Positions 1-9,929 are shown, numbered from the stretch's first letter. The stretch: DNA of 64,000 nt from Cupriavidus sp. MP-37 (GCF_020618415.1 NZ_CP085344.1:2007001-2071000); one strand, 5' to 3'. The notes: generated by a model from the sequence alone, not told the origin. Translations and numbers: made by a program.

Positions 1-1691
1 CCACACCCACCGGCAACCCGCTGCTGGCGCATGTTCCCGGACGCTTCGGCTCGATAGCCGAGGCGCTTGACTATGCCGGCCGCGGCGAGACCGGCGTCAA
101 CTTCTATGGCGCCTCGGGCGAGCTTCAGCAGGTCCTGAGCTACCGCACGCTGCGCGAGCGCGCGCGCGCGGCCGCCGCGTGCCTGGCCGGCATGGCCTTG
201 CCGCCGGGCAGCGTGATGGCGATGATCGCCGACACCGGTCCCGACTTCCTGGTGTGCTTCTACGCGTGCCAGTACGCCGGGCTGGTGCCATGCCCGCTGC
301 CTTACACGGTGTATGCCGGTGGCAAGGATGCCTACGTGGCGCAGTTGCGCGCGATGCTGGCAGGCAGCGGCGCAGCCGTGTTGCTGGCGCCCCGGGCCAT
401 TCTGCCGTGCGCCGTTGCCGCGGCACAGGCGCTGCCGCGCGTGCGCGTGCTGGCCTTCGAGGCGGTCGACGAACTTCCCATAGGCCCGTTGCCGCCGGCC
501 TCCGGTCCGGCCGCATGCGCTTATATCCAGCACTCGTCCGGCACCACCTCGCATCCGCGCGCGATTGAAGTCAGCCAGCGCGCCCTGTGCGCCAACATCG
601 AGGCGATGCTGGTGCATGGCCTGCGCCTGGGCCCGCGGGACCGGGCCTGCTCATGGCTGCCCCTGTTCCATGACATGGGCCTGGTGGGCTTCGCCATCGG
701 CGCCATGTTCGGGCAATGCAGCGTCGATTTCCTGAGTCCCGCCGCATTCGCGCGCCGGCCGCTGGCGTGGCCCAGGCTGATGTCCGACAACCGCGCGACC
801 ATTACCTACGCGCCGGCGTTCGGCTATCGGCTTGCCGCGAGACGCATGCACGCAGCACCGACGCTGGACCTGTCGTCGCTGCGCGTGGCCGGCGTGGGCG
901 CTGACATGGTGCCGCCTGAGGTGCTCGATGAATTCGCCGCCGCCTTCGGCCCGGCGGGTTTTCGCCGCCAGGCCTTCCTGCCCAGCTATGGCCTGGCCGA
1001 GGCAACGCTGGCGGTGTCGATCGCCGCCCCGGGCAGCGGCGCCCGCGTCGTGGCCTGCCCCGGCGATGCCAGCGCCGGCGGCAAGCCGCTGGTTTCCTGC
1101 GGCCAGCCATTGCCCGGGGTCGAGGTCATGGTGGCCGATGCCGCAGGCATGCCGGTGCCGGGCGGTCGGGTCGGCCATGTATGGGTGCGCGGCGACAGCA
1201 TTGCCGCCGGCTATCGCAATGATGCCGCGGCGGCGGCCGCCATGCGGCGCCGCGACGGCTATATCGATACCGGTGACCTCGGCTTCCTGGCCGGCGCCGA
1301 ACTGGTCATCACCGGCCGCGCCAAGGATGTGCTGGTGCTGCGCGGCAGGTCGCTGTCGGCGCAGGGCGTGGAGGCCGTCGTCGAAGCCGTGCCGCCGCTG
1401 CATGCGGGCGATGCCGCGGCATTCTGCGTGGCGCAGCAGGACGATGAAGACTGCCTGGTGGTGCTGGTCCAGTGTGGCATTGCCGAGGCGGCCGCGCGCG
1501 CGCGGCTGCGCCAGGACGTGCAGGCGGCGCTTGGCGAGGCCTTCGGGCTGGCGGGGCGTGTGGTGCTGGTCGCGCCGCGCGCGTTGCCGCGTACCTCGTC
1601 GGGCAAGCTGTCGCGCGCGCAGGCCAGGCGCGACTACCTGGCCGGCGCGCTGGTCGAGACGGCTGAGCCGGCTTGTCAGGAAACCGCTTGA
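1..1691 (+). CDS. Fatty-acyl-AMP ligase (FAAL), 5' end outside window
   Basis: The frame is open from base 3, so the true start lies upstream; about 562 residues are visible. It should activate a fatty acid as acyl-adenylate and hand it to a carrier protein. ANL-superfamily motifs appear in order: the nucleotide loop SSGTTSHPRAIE, then WLPLFHDMGLVG, PSYGLAEATLAVS, the GYIDTGDLGF / GRAKDVLVLRG hinge, and near the C-terminus TSSGKLSRAQAR with the expected catalytic Lys. The next gene is an ACP, which is the usual acceptor for a FAAL, followed by a P450 and an SDR, so a specialised-lipid cassette is inferred. Acyl-CoA ligase is the alternative, but the HDMGLVG motif and the adjacent ACP favour FAAL. 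Confidence 0.88.
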   Translation, partial: TPTGNPLLAHVPGRFGSIAEALDYAGRGETGVNFYGASGELQQVLSYRTLRERARAAAACLAGMALPPGSVMAMIADTGPDFLVCFYACQYAGLVPCPLPYTVYAGGKDAYVAQLRAMLAGSGAAVLLAPRAILPCAVAAAQALPRVRVLAFEAVDELPIGPLPPASGPAACAYIQHSSGTTSHPRAIEVSQRALCANIEAMLVHGLRLGPRDRACSWLPLFHDMGLVGFAIGAMFGQCSVDFLSPAAFARRPLAWPRLMSDNRATITYAPAFGYRLAARRMHAAPTLDLSSLRVAGVGADMVPPEVLDEFAAAFGPAGFRRQAFLPSYGLAEATLAVSIAAPGSGARVVACPGDASAGGKPLVSCGQPLPGVEVMVADAAGMPVPGGRVGHVWVRGDSIAAGYRNDAAAAAAMRRRDGYIDTGDLGFLAGAELVITGRAKDVLVLRGRSLSAQGVEAVVEAVPPLHAGDAAAFCVAQQDDEDCLVVLVQCGIAEAAARARLRQDVQAALGEAFGLAGRVVLVAPRALPRTSSGKLSRAQARRDYLAGALVETAEPACQETA

Positions 1692-1709
1692 ATCGCGAAA
1701 GGTGGGGCT

Positions 1710-1940
1710 ATGGACTATTTGCAGGAAGCCAGGGAGCTGCTGTCGGGCTGCCTGTTCGTGCCGGTGGAGAAGATCGATGCCGATGCCAGCATCCATACGC
1801 TGCACGACATGGACAGCCTGACCTTCGAAATGATCGTGATGGAAATCGAAAAGCGCACCATGAAGGAGGTCGATCCGGTGGCGCTGCTGGAGCTGCGCAC
1901 GGTCAGTGACCTGGCGGGCCTGCTGGAGAGCGGGCGATGA
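1710..1940 (+). CDS. Acyl carrier protein
   Basis: This 76-residue acidic protein has the size and helix pattern of an ACP/PCP. The phosphopantetheine-accepting Ser lies in the motif HDMDSLTFEM (about residue 36). It would carry the acyl chain loaded by the upstream FAAL and present it to the P450. It starts 18 bp after the FAAL stop and its last codon overlaps the P450 start (ATGA), so the genes look translationally coupled. Type II polyketide or non-ribosomal carrier function cannot be separated from sequence alone. Confidence 0.85.
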   Translation: MDYLQEARELLSGCLFVPVEKIDADASIHTLHDMDSLTFEMIVMEIEKRTMKEVDPVALLELRTVSDLAGLLESGR

Positions 1941-3241
1941 GCCAGTCGTCGGAGTTCTGCAACGCGCTGTACCAGCTCAGCCGGAGCCACAATGCCGCCA
2001 ACGTGGAGCTGGAACTGAACGGCGTGCCGGTACTGGTGATCCAGCGCCATGAGGACGCGGACCGCGTGCTGCGCGCCAACGCCTCCAACTATCGCAAGAA
2101 CATGGCGTGGTTCCGGCAAGCGCTGGGCGCGTCGCGGTTTTCGGAGGACGGCGCGGCGTGGGAGATCCGGCGCGCGCTGACCCAGCATTACTTCACCAGG
2201 TTCGATCGCCAGCAGACCTTTGCGCTGGCCACGCAGTATGCGCACGCGGCCGTGGCGCGGCTGGCCGCGGCCAGCGCGGCCGGGGCCGCCACCATCGACG
2301 ACGCGGTGCTGCGCGAGATGTCGGTGTCGGTGCTGGTCAGGAGTTTCCTGGGCGTGGAATTCGCGCAGACCGGGATAGACCTCGGCAACCTCGCCCAGTT
2401 GATGGAGTGCGGTTCCGAGTATTCGTTCGTGCCGCCCGGCCGGACCAGCGCCCTGTATCGCGAGACGCTGGCGCGCCTGCCGGACCTGCGCCGCCGCGTG
2501 CTGCAGGATTTCAAGCGGTTCCGCGCGCCGGGCGCGGCGGACAGCGCCTTGCTGGCGGACATGCTCGCCATCGACCGCGACCCCGCCAACGACGTCGTGC
2601 TTGAGCACGAATTGCTGACGTTCTTTGCCGCGGGCGCCGAAACCACCGCCGCCACCATGGGCTGGGCCTGCTACCTGCTGGCACGCTATCCGGCCGTGCA
2701 GCAGCAGCTGCGCGAGTCCTTGCTGGCCGCGACCCAGCGCGACGCCGACTGGGAGACGCTGCAGCGGCTGCAGCCGCTGCAGCGCTTTATTTCGGAAACG
2801 TTGCGCCTCTATCCCCCCACGCCCATCATCGCGCGCTTTGCCAACGGCCCGGACGTGATTGGCGGACGCAGTATTCCGGCCGGGCAGAACATCCTCGTTT
2901 CCTTCATCGGCATCCAGCATGATGCGCGGCAACGGCCGGACCCCTGGCAGCTCGACCTGGGCCAAGGCGGTGCTGGCCCAGGCGGCGGCACCGCGTTCAG
3001 CTTCGGGCCGCGCGTCTGTGGCGGCAAGCATTTCGCCCTGGTCGAGCTTGCCGCTTTCCTCGCGGTATTCCTGACGCAGGCGCGCTTCACGCTGACCTCC
3101 GAGGCGCCGCCGCGCTATCACTGGAAGGCGCAGATGCTGCGTGAAGGCGGCCAGCCCGTGCATGTCGGCCGGGCGGCAGCGCGGCCAGCGGTGGACGCGG
3201 CATCCCGCGTAGCCGGTACCGCGCAAGCCCCGGCACCATGA
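1937..3241 (+). CDS. Cytochrome P450
   Basis: This 434-residue soluble bacterial P450 shows the I-helix oxygen-activation motif AAGAETTA (about residue 235), the K-helix ETLR in SETLRLYPP, and the heme-Cys loop FSFGPRVCGGKHFA near the C-terminus. The position after an ACP suggests it oxidises an ACP-tethered acyl chain, which is known for P450s in other lipid and polyyne pathways. That link is inference. The C-terminal 30 residues or so (AAARPAVDAAS...) extend beyond the usual fold and look disordered. The gene overlaps its neighbours by 4 bp on both sides, so one transcript is likely. Confidence 0.92.
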   Translation: MSQSSEFCNALYQLSRSHNAANVELELNGVPVLVIQRHEDADRVLRANASNYRKNMAWFRQALGASRFSEDGAAWEIRRALTQHYFTRFDRQQTFALATQYAHAAVARLAAASAAGAATIDDAVLREMSVSVLVRSFLGVEFAQTGIDLGNLAQLMECGSEYSFVPPGRTSALYRETLARLPDLRRRVLQDFKRFRAPGAADSALLADMLAIDRDPANDVVLEHELLTFFAAGAETTAATMGWACYLLARYPAVQQQLRESLLAATQRDADWETLQRLQPLQRFISETLRLYPPTPIIARFANGPDVIGGRSIPAGQNILVSFIGIQHDARQRPDPWQLDLGQGGAGPGGGTAFSFGPRVCGGKHFALVELAAFLAVFLTQARFTLTSEAPPRYHWKAQMLREGGQPVHVGRAAARPAVDAASRVAGTAQAPAP

Positions 3242-4131
3242 GCGCCCGCACCTGGTTCGTCACCGGGGCCAGCAGCGGCATCGGCCTGGCACTCATCCAG
3301 CAATTGCTGGCGCGCGGCGACCGTGTGGCAGCCACCGTGCGCGGTGCGTCGTGCACGCCGGAACTGGAGCGGCTGCGCGAACGGTTCGGCCATGCGCTAT
3401 GCATCTTCGGGCTCGACCTCACCGATGGCGAACGGATTGCGCCGTGTGTGGATCAAGTCTTTGGCAGCATGGGGCGCATCGACGTCCTGGCGAGCAACGC
3501 GGGCGCCATGCTGGTGGGGGCCGCCGAGGAAGTCGAACCGGCGCAGATCCGGCGCCAGCTCGACACCAACCTGCTGGGCCCGATCCTGCTGATCCGCGCC
3601 GCGTTGCCGCATTTGCGCAGGCAGGGCGGCGGGCACATCGTGCAACTCAGCAGCGAGGCCGGGCAGACCGCCTTGCCTGGCACCAGCCTCTACAGTGCCT
3701 CGAAATGGGGGATTGAAGGCTTCTGCGAGTCGCTCGCGCTGGAGGTGGCCGGGTTCGGCATTGCCGTCACGCTGGTCGAGCCCGGGCGCGCGCCGACCCG
3801 CCTGGACGCAAACGCCGATACCGCGCGTCAATGGATCGACGCCTATCAGCGCGGCGCGGTGGGCAACCTGCGCCGGCTGGTTGCGATGGGCAGGTTCAGC
3901 GGCCGGGGCGACCCGCAGCGCTTCGCGCAAGCGATCATTGCCGCCGCCGGCAGCGCCGCGCCGCCGCGCCGGCTGGTCATCGGCAGCGACGCCTGGCGCA
4001 ATATCACGCGTGCCCTGCGCGCGCGCCTGCGCGAAGTGGAAGCCCAACAAGCTAGTGCCGCGGCGGGGGACCGCGACCAGGCGGCGCAACCCGCACCCGA
4101 GCCGCCGCGACGCGTCGCGGGCCCGGCCTAG
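3238..4131 (+). CDS. Short-chain dehydrogenase/reductase
   Basis: This classical SDR has 297 residues. The cofactor loop is TGASSGIG near the N-terminus, the NAG-type motif is ASNAGAM, and the catalytic Ser-Tyr-Lys set is seen as SSEAG...YSASKWG. It would oxidise a hydroxyl or reduce a ketone, plausibly on the product of the overlapping P450. The C-terminal tail (about 40 residues, rich in Ala, Pro and Arg) is longer than typical and probably disordered. It overlaps the P450 stop by 4 bp and is the last gene of the cassette; a GC-rich hairpin lies just downstream near 4143-4165 without a T run. Confidence 0.9.
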   Translation: MSARTWFVTGASSGIGLALIQQLLARGDRVAATVRGASCTPELERLRERFGHALCIFGLDLTDGERIAPCVDQVFGSMGRIDVLASNAGAMLVGAAEEVEPAQIRRQLDTNLLGPILLIRAALPHLRRQGGGHIVQLSSEAGQTALPGTSLYSASKWGIEGFCESLALEVAGFGIAVTLVEPGRAPTRLDANADTARQWIDAYQRGAVGNLRRLVAMGRFSGRGDPQRFAQAIIAAAGSAAPPRRLVIGSDAWRNITRALRARLREVEAQQASAAAGDRDQAAQPAPEPPRRVAGPA

Positions 4132-4219
4132 CCGGCACTGCGCCGCGGCGCGTTTTCGCCGCGGGACGGTCGCGTTGGGTACACTATCCGGCCACGTGAC
4201 TGGCGCAACATTGCCCCCT

Positions 4220-5548
4220 ATGAGTTTCGATGCCCTGCTGGATCTGTTCGAGCAACGTGTTCCGGCCCATCCGTCCGCGCAGATTGCCTTGTACCTGCTG
4301 GCGCTGGTGCTGATCGCGGTGCTGGCGCAATGGCTGTGCGGCCGTGTGTCGTCACGCCTTGCGCATCGCCTGCTGACGGTATGGGGCAAGGGGCAGTGGA
4401 GCAGGGCGCTGACGCGCCATCGTGCCTACCGCCGCTTCGGCTACGCGGTGGGCTTTGCCGTGATCACCATCGGCATCGGCGAAGTCCCGCACATGGGCCG
4501 CTATGCGCTGGCGATCGAGCGCCTGGCGCATGCCGGCCTGTGGATCTGCTTCTTCCTGATGCTGGGCGGCGTGCTGAGCGCCTGGCAGGACGTGTACGCC
4601 AGCAGCCGCCGGGCGCAGACGCGTTCGATCAAGGGCTATATCCAGGTCGGGCGGCTGGGCCTCGGACTGGTGTGCGCGGTGCTGGTGCTGTCGATCCTGA
4701 TCAACCGCTCGCCGCTGTGGATGCTGTCCGGCCTGGGCGCGCTGTCGGCGGTGCTGCTGCTGGTGTTCAAGGACACGCTGCTGTCGCTGGTCGCGAGCAC
4801 GCAACTGACTTCCAACGACATGCTGCGCATCGGCGACTGGATCGAGATGCCCCAGTGCAACGCCGACGGCTACGTCAAGGACATCGCGCTGCATACGGTC
4901 AAGGTGCAGAACTGGGACAACACCGTGACCACGGTGCCGACCTACAAGCTGTTCTCGGAGAGCTATCGCAACTACCGCCAGATGTTCGAGTCCGGCGCAC
5001 GCCGGATCAAGCGCACGCTGCGGCTGGATGCGGGCAGCGTGCGTTTCCTCGAGGACCGCGAGGTCCACGCGCTGATGCGTTTCCGCCTGCTGCACGACTA
5101 CCTGGAAGAGAAGCAGCGCGAGGTCGACGAGGCCAACCGGCTGCTGATCGCCGCCGGCAACGACCCGGTCAACCGGCGCCGGCTGACCAACATCGGCACT
5201 TTCCGCGCCTATGGCATTGCCTATCTGAGGGCCCACCCCGAGATCCACCACGACCTGCTGCTGAACGTGCGCATGATGGAGCCCGATTCGCAGGGCATCC
5301 CGGTCGAGATCTACTGCTTCACCGCGCTCACCGCTTGGATGGACTACGAGCGCATCCAGGGCGATGTGTTCGACCACCTGCTGGCGATCCTGCCGGAACT
5401 GGGGCTGCGGCTGTACCAGGCACCGTCGGGCGCCGACCTGAACGGCGTACGCATCGCGCCGGTGCTGGCCGCGGCGCAGGTGGCGGCCGCGCAGGCGGTC
5501 CAGCATGCCCCGGCCAACGGCGCCGCCGCCGGCAGCCATCCGATGTAG
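4220..5548 (+). CDS. MscS-family mechanosensitive channel (YbdG-like)
   Basis: This 442-residue inner-membrane protein has four or five N-terminal hydrophobic segments followed by the MscS pore and beta domain (GLGALSAVLLLVFKDTL, then DWIEMPQCNADGYVKDI and NTVTTVPTYKLF). The long soluble C-terminus is like YbdG/MscM relatives, which respond to osmotic stress. The reading frame stays open far upstream, but ATG at 4220 is chosen because it starts the first membrane helix; everything upstream is out-of-frame SDR sequence. It is convergent with purT. Confidence 0.85.
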   Translation: MSFDALLDLFEQRVPAHPSAQIALYLLALVLIAVLAQWLCGRVSSRLAHRLLTVWGKGQWSRALTRHRAYRRFGYAVGFAVITIGIGEVPHMGRYALAIERLAHAGLWICFFLMLGGVLSAWQDVYASSRRAQTRSIKGYIQVGRLGLGLVCAVLVLSILINRSPLWMLSGLGALSAVLLLVFKDTLLSLVASTQLTSNDMLRIGDWIEMPQCNADGYVKDIALHTVKVQNWDNTVTTVPTYKLFSESYRNYRQMFESGARRIKRTLRLDAGSVRFLEDREVHALMRFRLLHDYLEEKQREVDEANRLLIAAGNDPVNRRRLTNIGTFRAYGIAYLRAHPEIHHDLLLNVRMMEPDSQGIPVEIYCFTALTAWMDYERIQGDVFDHLLAILPELGLRLYQAPSGADLNGVRIAPVLAAAQVAAAQAVQHAPANGAAAGSHPM

Positions 5549-5580
5549 CGGGGATGTAGCGGCATGCAGGGAGGCGCGGC

Positions 5581-6786
5581 TCAGCCCACCGCGCGCGGGC
5601 GCACGCGGCTGGCGGCTTCCTTGGCGCGCGTGCGCGCGGTGTCGATATCGCCGGCATAGGCCAGCGCCACGCCCATGCGGCGCCGGGCGAAGCTCTCCGG
5701 CTTGCCGAACAGCCGCACCTCGGTCTGCGGCACGCGCAAGGCCTGGTCGACGCCGTCGAAGACCACCCCTTGGGCTTCCACGCCGCCGTAGATCACGGCG
5801 CTGGCGCCGGGGCTGCGCAGCGTGGTGTCGACCGGCAGGCCGAGGATGGCGCGGGCATGCAGCTCGAACTCGTTCTGCCATTGCGTGGCCATGGTGACCA
5901 TGCCGGTGTCGTGCGGGCGCGGGCTGACTTCGCTGAACCAGACCTGCTCGCCCTTGACGAACAGCTCGACGCCGAACAGGCCCATGCCGCCGAGGTCGGC
6001 GGTGACCGCCTGCGCGATGCGCTGCGCGCTGGCCAGCGCGGCGGGGTGCATCGGCTGCGGCTGCCAGCTCTCGACATAGTCGCCGCTGACCTGCAGGTGG
6101 CCGATCGGCGCGCAGAACTGTGTTTCGACCTGGCCGCTGGCGCCGATCGCACGAACGGTCAGCAGCGTGATTTCGTAGTCGAAATCGATAAAGCCTTCGA
6201 CGATCACGCGGCCGTGGCTGACGCGGCCGCCGGCCATGGCGTAGTCCCACGCCGCCTTCACGCCCTCGGGACCGTCGATCTTGCTCTGGCCCTTGCCGGA
6301 GCTGCTCATCACCGGCTTGACCACGCACGGGTAACCGATGCCGCCGTCGATGGCGGCCTGCAGTTCCTCGAGCGAGTCGCAGAACTGGTAGGGGCTGGTC
6401 GGCAGGCCGAGCGACTCGGCGGCGAGCCGGCGGATGCCTTCGCGGTCCATGGTCAGGCGCGCGGCGCGGGCGGTGGGGATCACGCGCACGGTGCCGGCGG
6501 CTTCCAGCGTTTCCAGCATCGCCGTGGCGATGGCCTCGATCTCGGGCACCACCAGGTGCGGCTTTTCGGCTTCGATCAGGGCCTTGAGCTGGTCCGGGTC
6601 GCTCATGGCGATGGTGCGCGCGTGATGCGCGACCTGCTGGCCGGGCGCATTGTCATAGCGGTCGACGGCGATGGTCTCCACGCCCAGGCGCTGCAATGCG
6701 ATCAGCACCTCCTTGCCGAGCTCGCCGGAGCCGAGCAGCATCACTTTGGTGGCGGAGGGGGAAAGGGGCGTTCCGAGGGTGGTCAT
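5581..6786 (-). CDS. purT: Formate-dependent phosphoribosylglycinamide formyltransferase
   Basis: This 401-residue ATP-grasp enzyme uses formate and ATP to convert GAR to FGAR in purine synthesis. The N-terminal motif [11 protein letters not shown], the central [17 protein letters not shown] loop and the C-terminal [11 protein letters not shown] segment are those of PurT. Length matches the family. It stands alone on the minus strand, convergent with the MscS gene, with no sign of disturbance. Confidence 0.96.
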   Translation of the reverse strand: MTTLGTPLSPSATKVMLLGSGELGKEVLIALQRLGVETIAVDRYDNAPGQQVAHHARTIAMSDPDQLKALIEAEKPHLVVPEIEAIATAMLETLEAAGTVRVIPTARAARLTMDREGIRRLAAESLGLPTSPYQFCDSLEELQAAIDGGIGYPCVVKPVMSSSGKGQSKIDGPEGVKAAWDYAMAGGRVSHGRVIVEGFIDFDYEITLLTVRAIGASGQVETQFCAPIGHLQVSGDYVESWQPQPMHPAALASAQRIAQAVTADLGGMGLFGVELFVKGEQVWFSEVSPRPHDTGMVTMATQWQNEFELHARAILGLPVDTTLRSPGASAVIYGGVEAQGVVFDGVDQALRVPQTEVRLFGKPESFARRRMGVALAYAGDIDTARTRAKEAASRVRPRAVG

Positions 6787-6858
6787 GGCGGCAGGTCCGG
6801 CGAGGCGAAAGGAAAACCCGGATTGTACGTGCTGCCGCGCGCCCTGGTGCCGCCTGGA

Positions 6859-7338
6859 CTAGTCTTCGGCGTCGCGCGAGCCGGTGGGGCGACGCGCCGC
6901 CTGGTCCCTGCGGTCGGCGGCCTCGGCCTCGGCCGGGCTCGACGCGACGCCGTACATGCCATGACGCGGCGTGCCCGGGGGCAGATTGCCGAGATCGGTG
7001 GGCTGGTAGGGGTGCGGGCCGGGCGGGGGCTGCGAGGTATCGCTGGACGGATGCGCGCGGCCGGTCAGCTTCTCGTCCCGGGTCACGCTGTGGCCGCCGT
7101 AATGGTAGTCGGTCAGTGATCCCTCATGCGCGGGGGCCGATGGTGCCGGCGCGCCGGAGATGTCGGTCACGCGTACCGGAATCGACGGATAGACCTGCTG
7201 GGCGCCGGCGATCGCCATGTCGGGCGAGTCGAACTCGCCGTCGAGCCGTTCCGGGGCGCCCTTGCCGGTGCGTATTTCCAGATGCCAGCGGCCGTCTTCC
7301 GGGCCGCACACCAGGATTTCCTGTTCGGTCGAGGTCAT
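6859..7338 (-). CDS. Uncharacterised hydrophilic protein
   Basis: A 159-residue protein that I do not recognise. The first 60 residues look folded (EILVCGPEDGRWHLEIRTG, then a DMAIAGAQQVYP helix). The remainder is rich in Pro, Gly, Ser and charged residues (QPPPGPHPYQPTDLGNLPPG) and is probably disordered. No signal peptide or membrane segment is seen. A good Shine-Dalgarno (AAGGAGG in the minus sense) precedes the ATG. It lies upstream of purT on the same strand, 72 bp away. Confidence 0.65.
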   Translation of the reverse strand: MTSTEQEILVCGPEDGRWHLEIRTGKGAPERLDGEFDSPDMAIAGAQQVYPSIPVRVTDISGAPAPSAPAHEGSLTDYHYGGHSVTRDEKLTGRAHPSSDTSQPPPGPHPYQPTDLGNLPPGTPRHGMYGVASSPAEAEAADRRDQAARRPTGSRDAED

Positions 7339-7482
7339 GGGGGCCTCCTTGGGTCTGAGCGTTGCGTCTCTGCGCAGACAGGCACGAACCGTTCCAGCGC
7401 CGCCCCCGCGTCGTACCGGCCTGTGCGCAAGTCGCGTGACGCCAGATTTACAATGCGCGCCCGTTCTTACCGCCGCCCCCGC

Positions 7483-8739
7483 TCAGGACGTCGCCATCAA
7501 CGGCGGCCGCGGCCGGGTCGCGACCGCGAAAGCGATCTGCGCGAGCCCCGCCGCCAGCCCCAGCGCCACCCCGGCCTGCCAGGCCACGGTATAGGAGCCC
7601 AGCGCGTCATAGACCAGCCCGCCGCCGAAGGCGCCGACAAAGCTGCCGATCTGGTGGCTGAAGAAGGCCACGCCGCCCAGCATCGCCTGCCAGCGCAGGC
7701 CGAAGGTCTCGGCGATCCAGCCCGACACCAGCGGCGCCACGCCGAGCCACAGGAAGCCCATCACCGCGGCGAACACCAGCGTGCTCTGCGGTGTCGGCGC
7801 CGACGAGAAATACCAGGTCAGCGCCAGCGAACGCAGCGTATAGATGCCGCCCAGCAGCATCAGCTTGTTGAAGCGGCCGCCGGCCCAGCCGAAAAAGATG
7901 CTGCCCAGCACGTTGAAGCCGCCGATCACGCCCAGCGCCTCGGCGCTGAGCATCGGGTCCATGCCGCACACGTCGAGATACGACGGCAGGTGCGTGGTCA
8001 GGAAGACCAGCTGCATGCCGCAGACGAAATAGGCCAGCGCCATCACCACAAAGGGGGCGTGGCGCAGCGCGGTGCCGAGCGCCTGGCGCGCGTTGTCCTG
8101 GCCGATTCCCGCCGGCGTGGCCAGCGGCAGCCGGTCAACGCGCCCGGCCGCCCACGCCGCCGGCAGCATCACCAGCGCCAGCAGCACGAAGGCGGCGAGG
8201 CCTGTGCGCCAGCCATAGGCCTGCGTCACCATCTGCCCGATCGGCGCCGCCAGCAGCGCGCCCAGCGAGCCCGCGCCCGACACCAGCCCCAGCACCGTGC
8301 TGCGCAGCGCCGCCGGCACCGGCCGCGCCGCCACCGCCATCGCCAGCGCGCTGCCGGTGCAGGCCATCGACGCGCCGATGGCCACGCCCGCGCCCAGGGT
8401 GACGCCGACCAGGCTGTGCGCGGTCGCCAGCAGCACCAGCCCGATCACATACAGCAGCGACCCCGCCATCATCAGCGGCCGGAAGCCGATGCGCGTGGCC
8501 CAGGCGCCGGCGAGCGGCTGCAGCAGGCCCCACGCCAGGTTCTGCACGGCGATGGCGACGGTGAAATCCGACACCGAGATGCCGATGTCGCGGGTCAGCG
8601 GCGGCATGAAGATGCCCAGGCTCTGGCGCAGGCCCATGGCCAGGCTGAGCATCACGGAAGCGCCGAGCAGGATCGGCAAGGCCGGGCGCAGGCCGGCATA
8701 GCGGGAAGGAGCGGGGACGGGGGAGAGGGAGGGAGGCAC
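7483..8739 (-). CDS. Major facilitator superfamily transporter
   Basis: This 418-residue membrane protein has about 12 predicted helices and resembles the oxalate/formate and monocarboxylate-type MFS branch. Visible features include LSLAMGLRQSLGIFMPPLTRDIG in helix 1 and the loop LQPLAGAWATRIGFRP, which matches the loop 2-3 MFS signature. The substrate is not predictable. It faces the same way as the downstream unknown gene; about 200 bp of non-coding DNA separate it from the TctC-like gene. Confidence 0.85.
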   Translation of the reverse strand: MPPSLSPVPAPSRYAGLRPALPILLGASVMLSLAMGLRQSLGIFMPPLTRDIGISVSDFTVAIAVQNLAWGLLQPLAGAWATRIGFRPLMMAGSLLYVIGLVLLATAHSLVGVTLGAGVAIGASMACTGSALAMAVAARPVPAALRSTVLGLVSGAGSLGALLAAPIGQMVTQAYGWRTGLAAFVLLALVMLPAAWAAGRVDRLPLATPAGIGQDNARQALGTALRHAPFVVMALAYFVCGMQLVFLTTHLPSYLDVCGMDPMLSAEALGVIGGFNVLGSIFFGWAGGRFNKLMLLGGIYTLRSLALTWYFSSAPTPQSTLVFAAVMGFLWLGVAPLVSGWIAETFGLRWQAMLGGVAFFSHQIGSFVGAFGGGLVYDALGSYTVAWQAGVALGLAAGLAQIAFAVATRPRPPLMATS

Positions 8740-8939
8740 GCTGGAGTCTCGGTCGCTGGGTTTTCGTTGTCGTTGTGGCCCCGGGCGCCTGCCATGTCTG
8801 CAATGTCTTGGAATTTAAGCGGGCACTGAATATACCGCAGGGTAAGGCGAGGGTATGCCGCGGCGCGCGGCCGTGTCAATTTGGCTTTGGGCCGGGCCAC
8901 CTTCCGATTTGGCAAAGGCGGCCCGGCAGGGCGGCGCAC

Positions 8940-9929
8940 TCAGTCCAGGCTGACCTTCGATGCGCGGATGGTCTCGCCCCAGCGCTGGATCTCGCCGCGG
9001 ACCAGCGCGGCAAACTTCGGCTGCGCCTCGCCGCCGGGGGTGCCGCCCATGTCGCGGAAGCGGGTCACCACCTCGGGATCGCGCAGCGCCTTGCCCAGCG
9101 CGTCCTGCAGCGCCGCGGCGACCGCCGGCGGGGTCTTGGCCGGGGCGAAGAACCCCAGCCAGCCCATCACCACGAAGTCTTTCACGCCGGCCTGCGCCAT
9201 GGTGGGCACGTCAGGCAGCGCGGGCAGGCGCTCGGCGCTGGTCACCGCCAGCGCGCGCAGCTTGCCGGCGCGGATCTGCGGCAACGCCTGGGTCAGGTTG
9301 TCGAACATGAAGGTGGTTTCACCCGCCAGCACGGAGGTGGTGGCCGGCGTCGATCCCTTGTAGGGGACGTGGATCACCTCGGTGCCGGTGCGCAGGCGGA
9401 ACAGTTCCGCGGTCAGGTGCGTGGTCTGGCCGATGCCGGCCGAGGCATAGGAATACTTGCCCGGCGACTGCTTGAGCTGCGCCACCAGCTCGGCCACGCT
9501 GCGCACCGGCGCCTGCGCGCCGACCACCAGCACATTGGCGAACGAGATCAAATCGGTCAGCGGCAGGAAATCCTGCGGCTGGTAGGACAACTGCTTGTAG
9601 GCGCTGTAGTTGATCGCGTGCGAACCGGTATTGCCGACCAGCAGCGTGTAGCCGTCCGGCGCCGCGCGCATGAAGGCCTGCGTGCCGATGATGCCGCCGC
9701 TGCCGGGCTTGTTGTCGACCACCACCGGCTGGCCGAGGATGGCCGACAGCTTCTGCGCCACCAGCCGGGTCGGGATATCGGTGGTGCCGCCGGGCGCGCC
9801 GGGCACGATGATGGTGATGGGCCGCTCGGGCCAGGCCGCGGCATGGGCGCCGCAGGGCAGCGCCGCGGCGGCGGCCAGCAGCAGGGCTGCGCTAGTATGG
9901 GACAGCGATGCGGGCAGCTTGGGTGTCAT
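8940..9929 (-). CDS. Bug/TctC-family periplasmic solute-binding protein
   Basis: This 329-residue protein has a Sec signal peptide (hydrophobic core ALLLAAAAALPCG, cleavage near AHA-AAW) and the Bug-family features WPERPITIIVPGAPGGTTD and LGQPVVVDNKPGSGG. Such proteins bind carboxylates in the periplasm and are greatly expanded in Burkholderiales. It is last in a minus-strand run after thiolase, SDR and crotonase genes, but a terminator lies between it and the crotonase, so it may be separately transcribed. Confidence 0.93.
   Translation of the reverse strand: MTPKLPASLSHTSAALLLAAAAALPCGAHAAAWPERPITIIVPGAPGGTTDIPTRLVAQKLSAILGQPVVVDNKPGSGGIIGTQAFMRAAPDGYTLLVGNTGSHAINYSAYKQLSYQPQDFLPLTDLISFANVLVVGAQAPVRSVAELVAQLKQSPGKYSYASAGIGQTTHLTAELFRLRTGTEVIHVPYKGSTPATTSVLAGETTFMFDNLTQALPQIRAGKLRALAVTSAERLPALPDVPTMAQAGVKDFVVMGWLGFFAPAKTPPAVAAALQDALGKALRDPEVVTRFRDMGGTPGGEAQPKFAALVRGEIQRWGETIRASKVSLD

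Noticed and set aside
7126..8829. Long plus-strand open frame opposite the unknown 159-residue gene and the MFS gene
   Set aside because: Composition is Arg/His/Gln-rich and lacks hydrophobic or motif structure; the minus-strand MFS gene explains the region.
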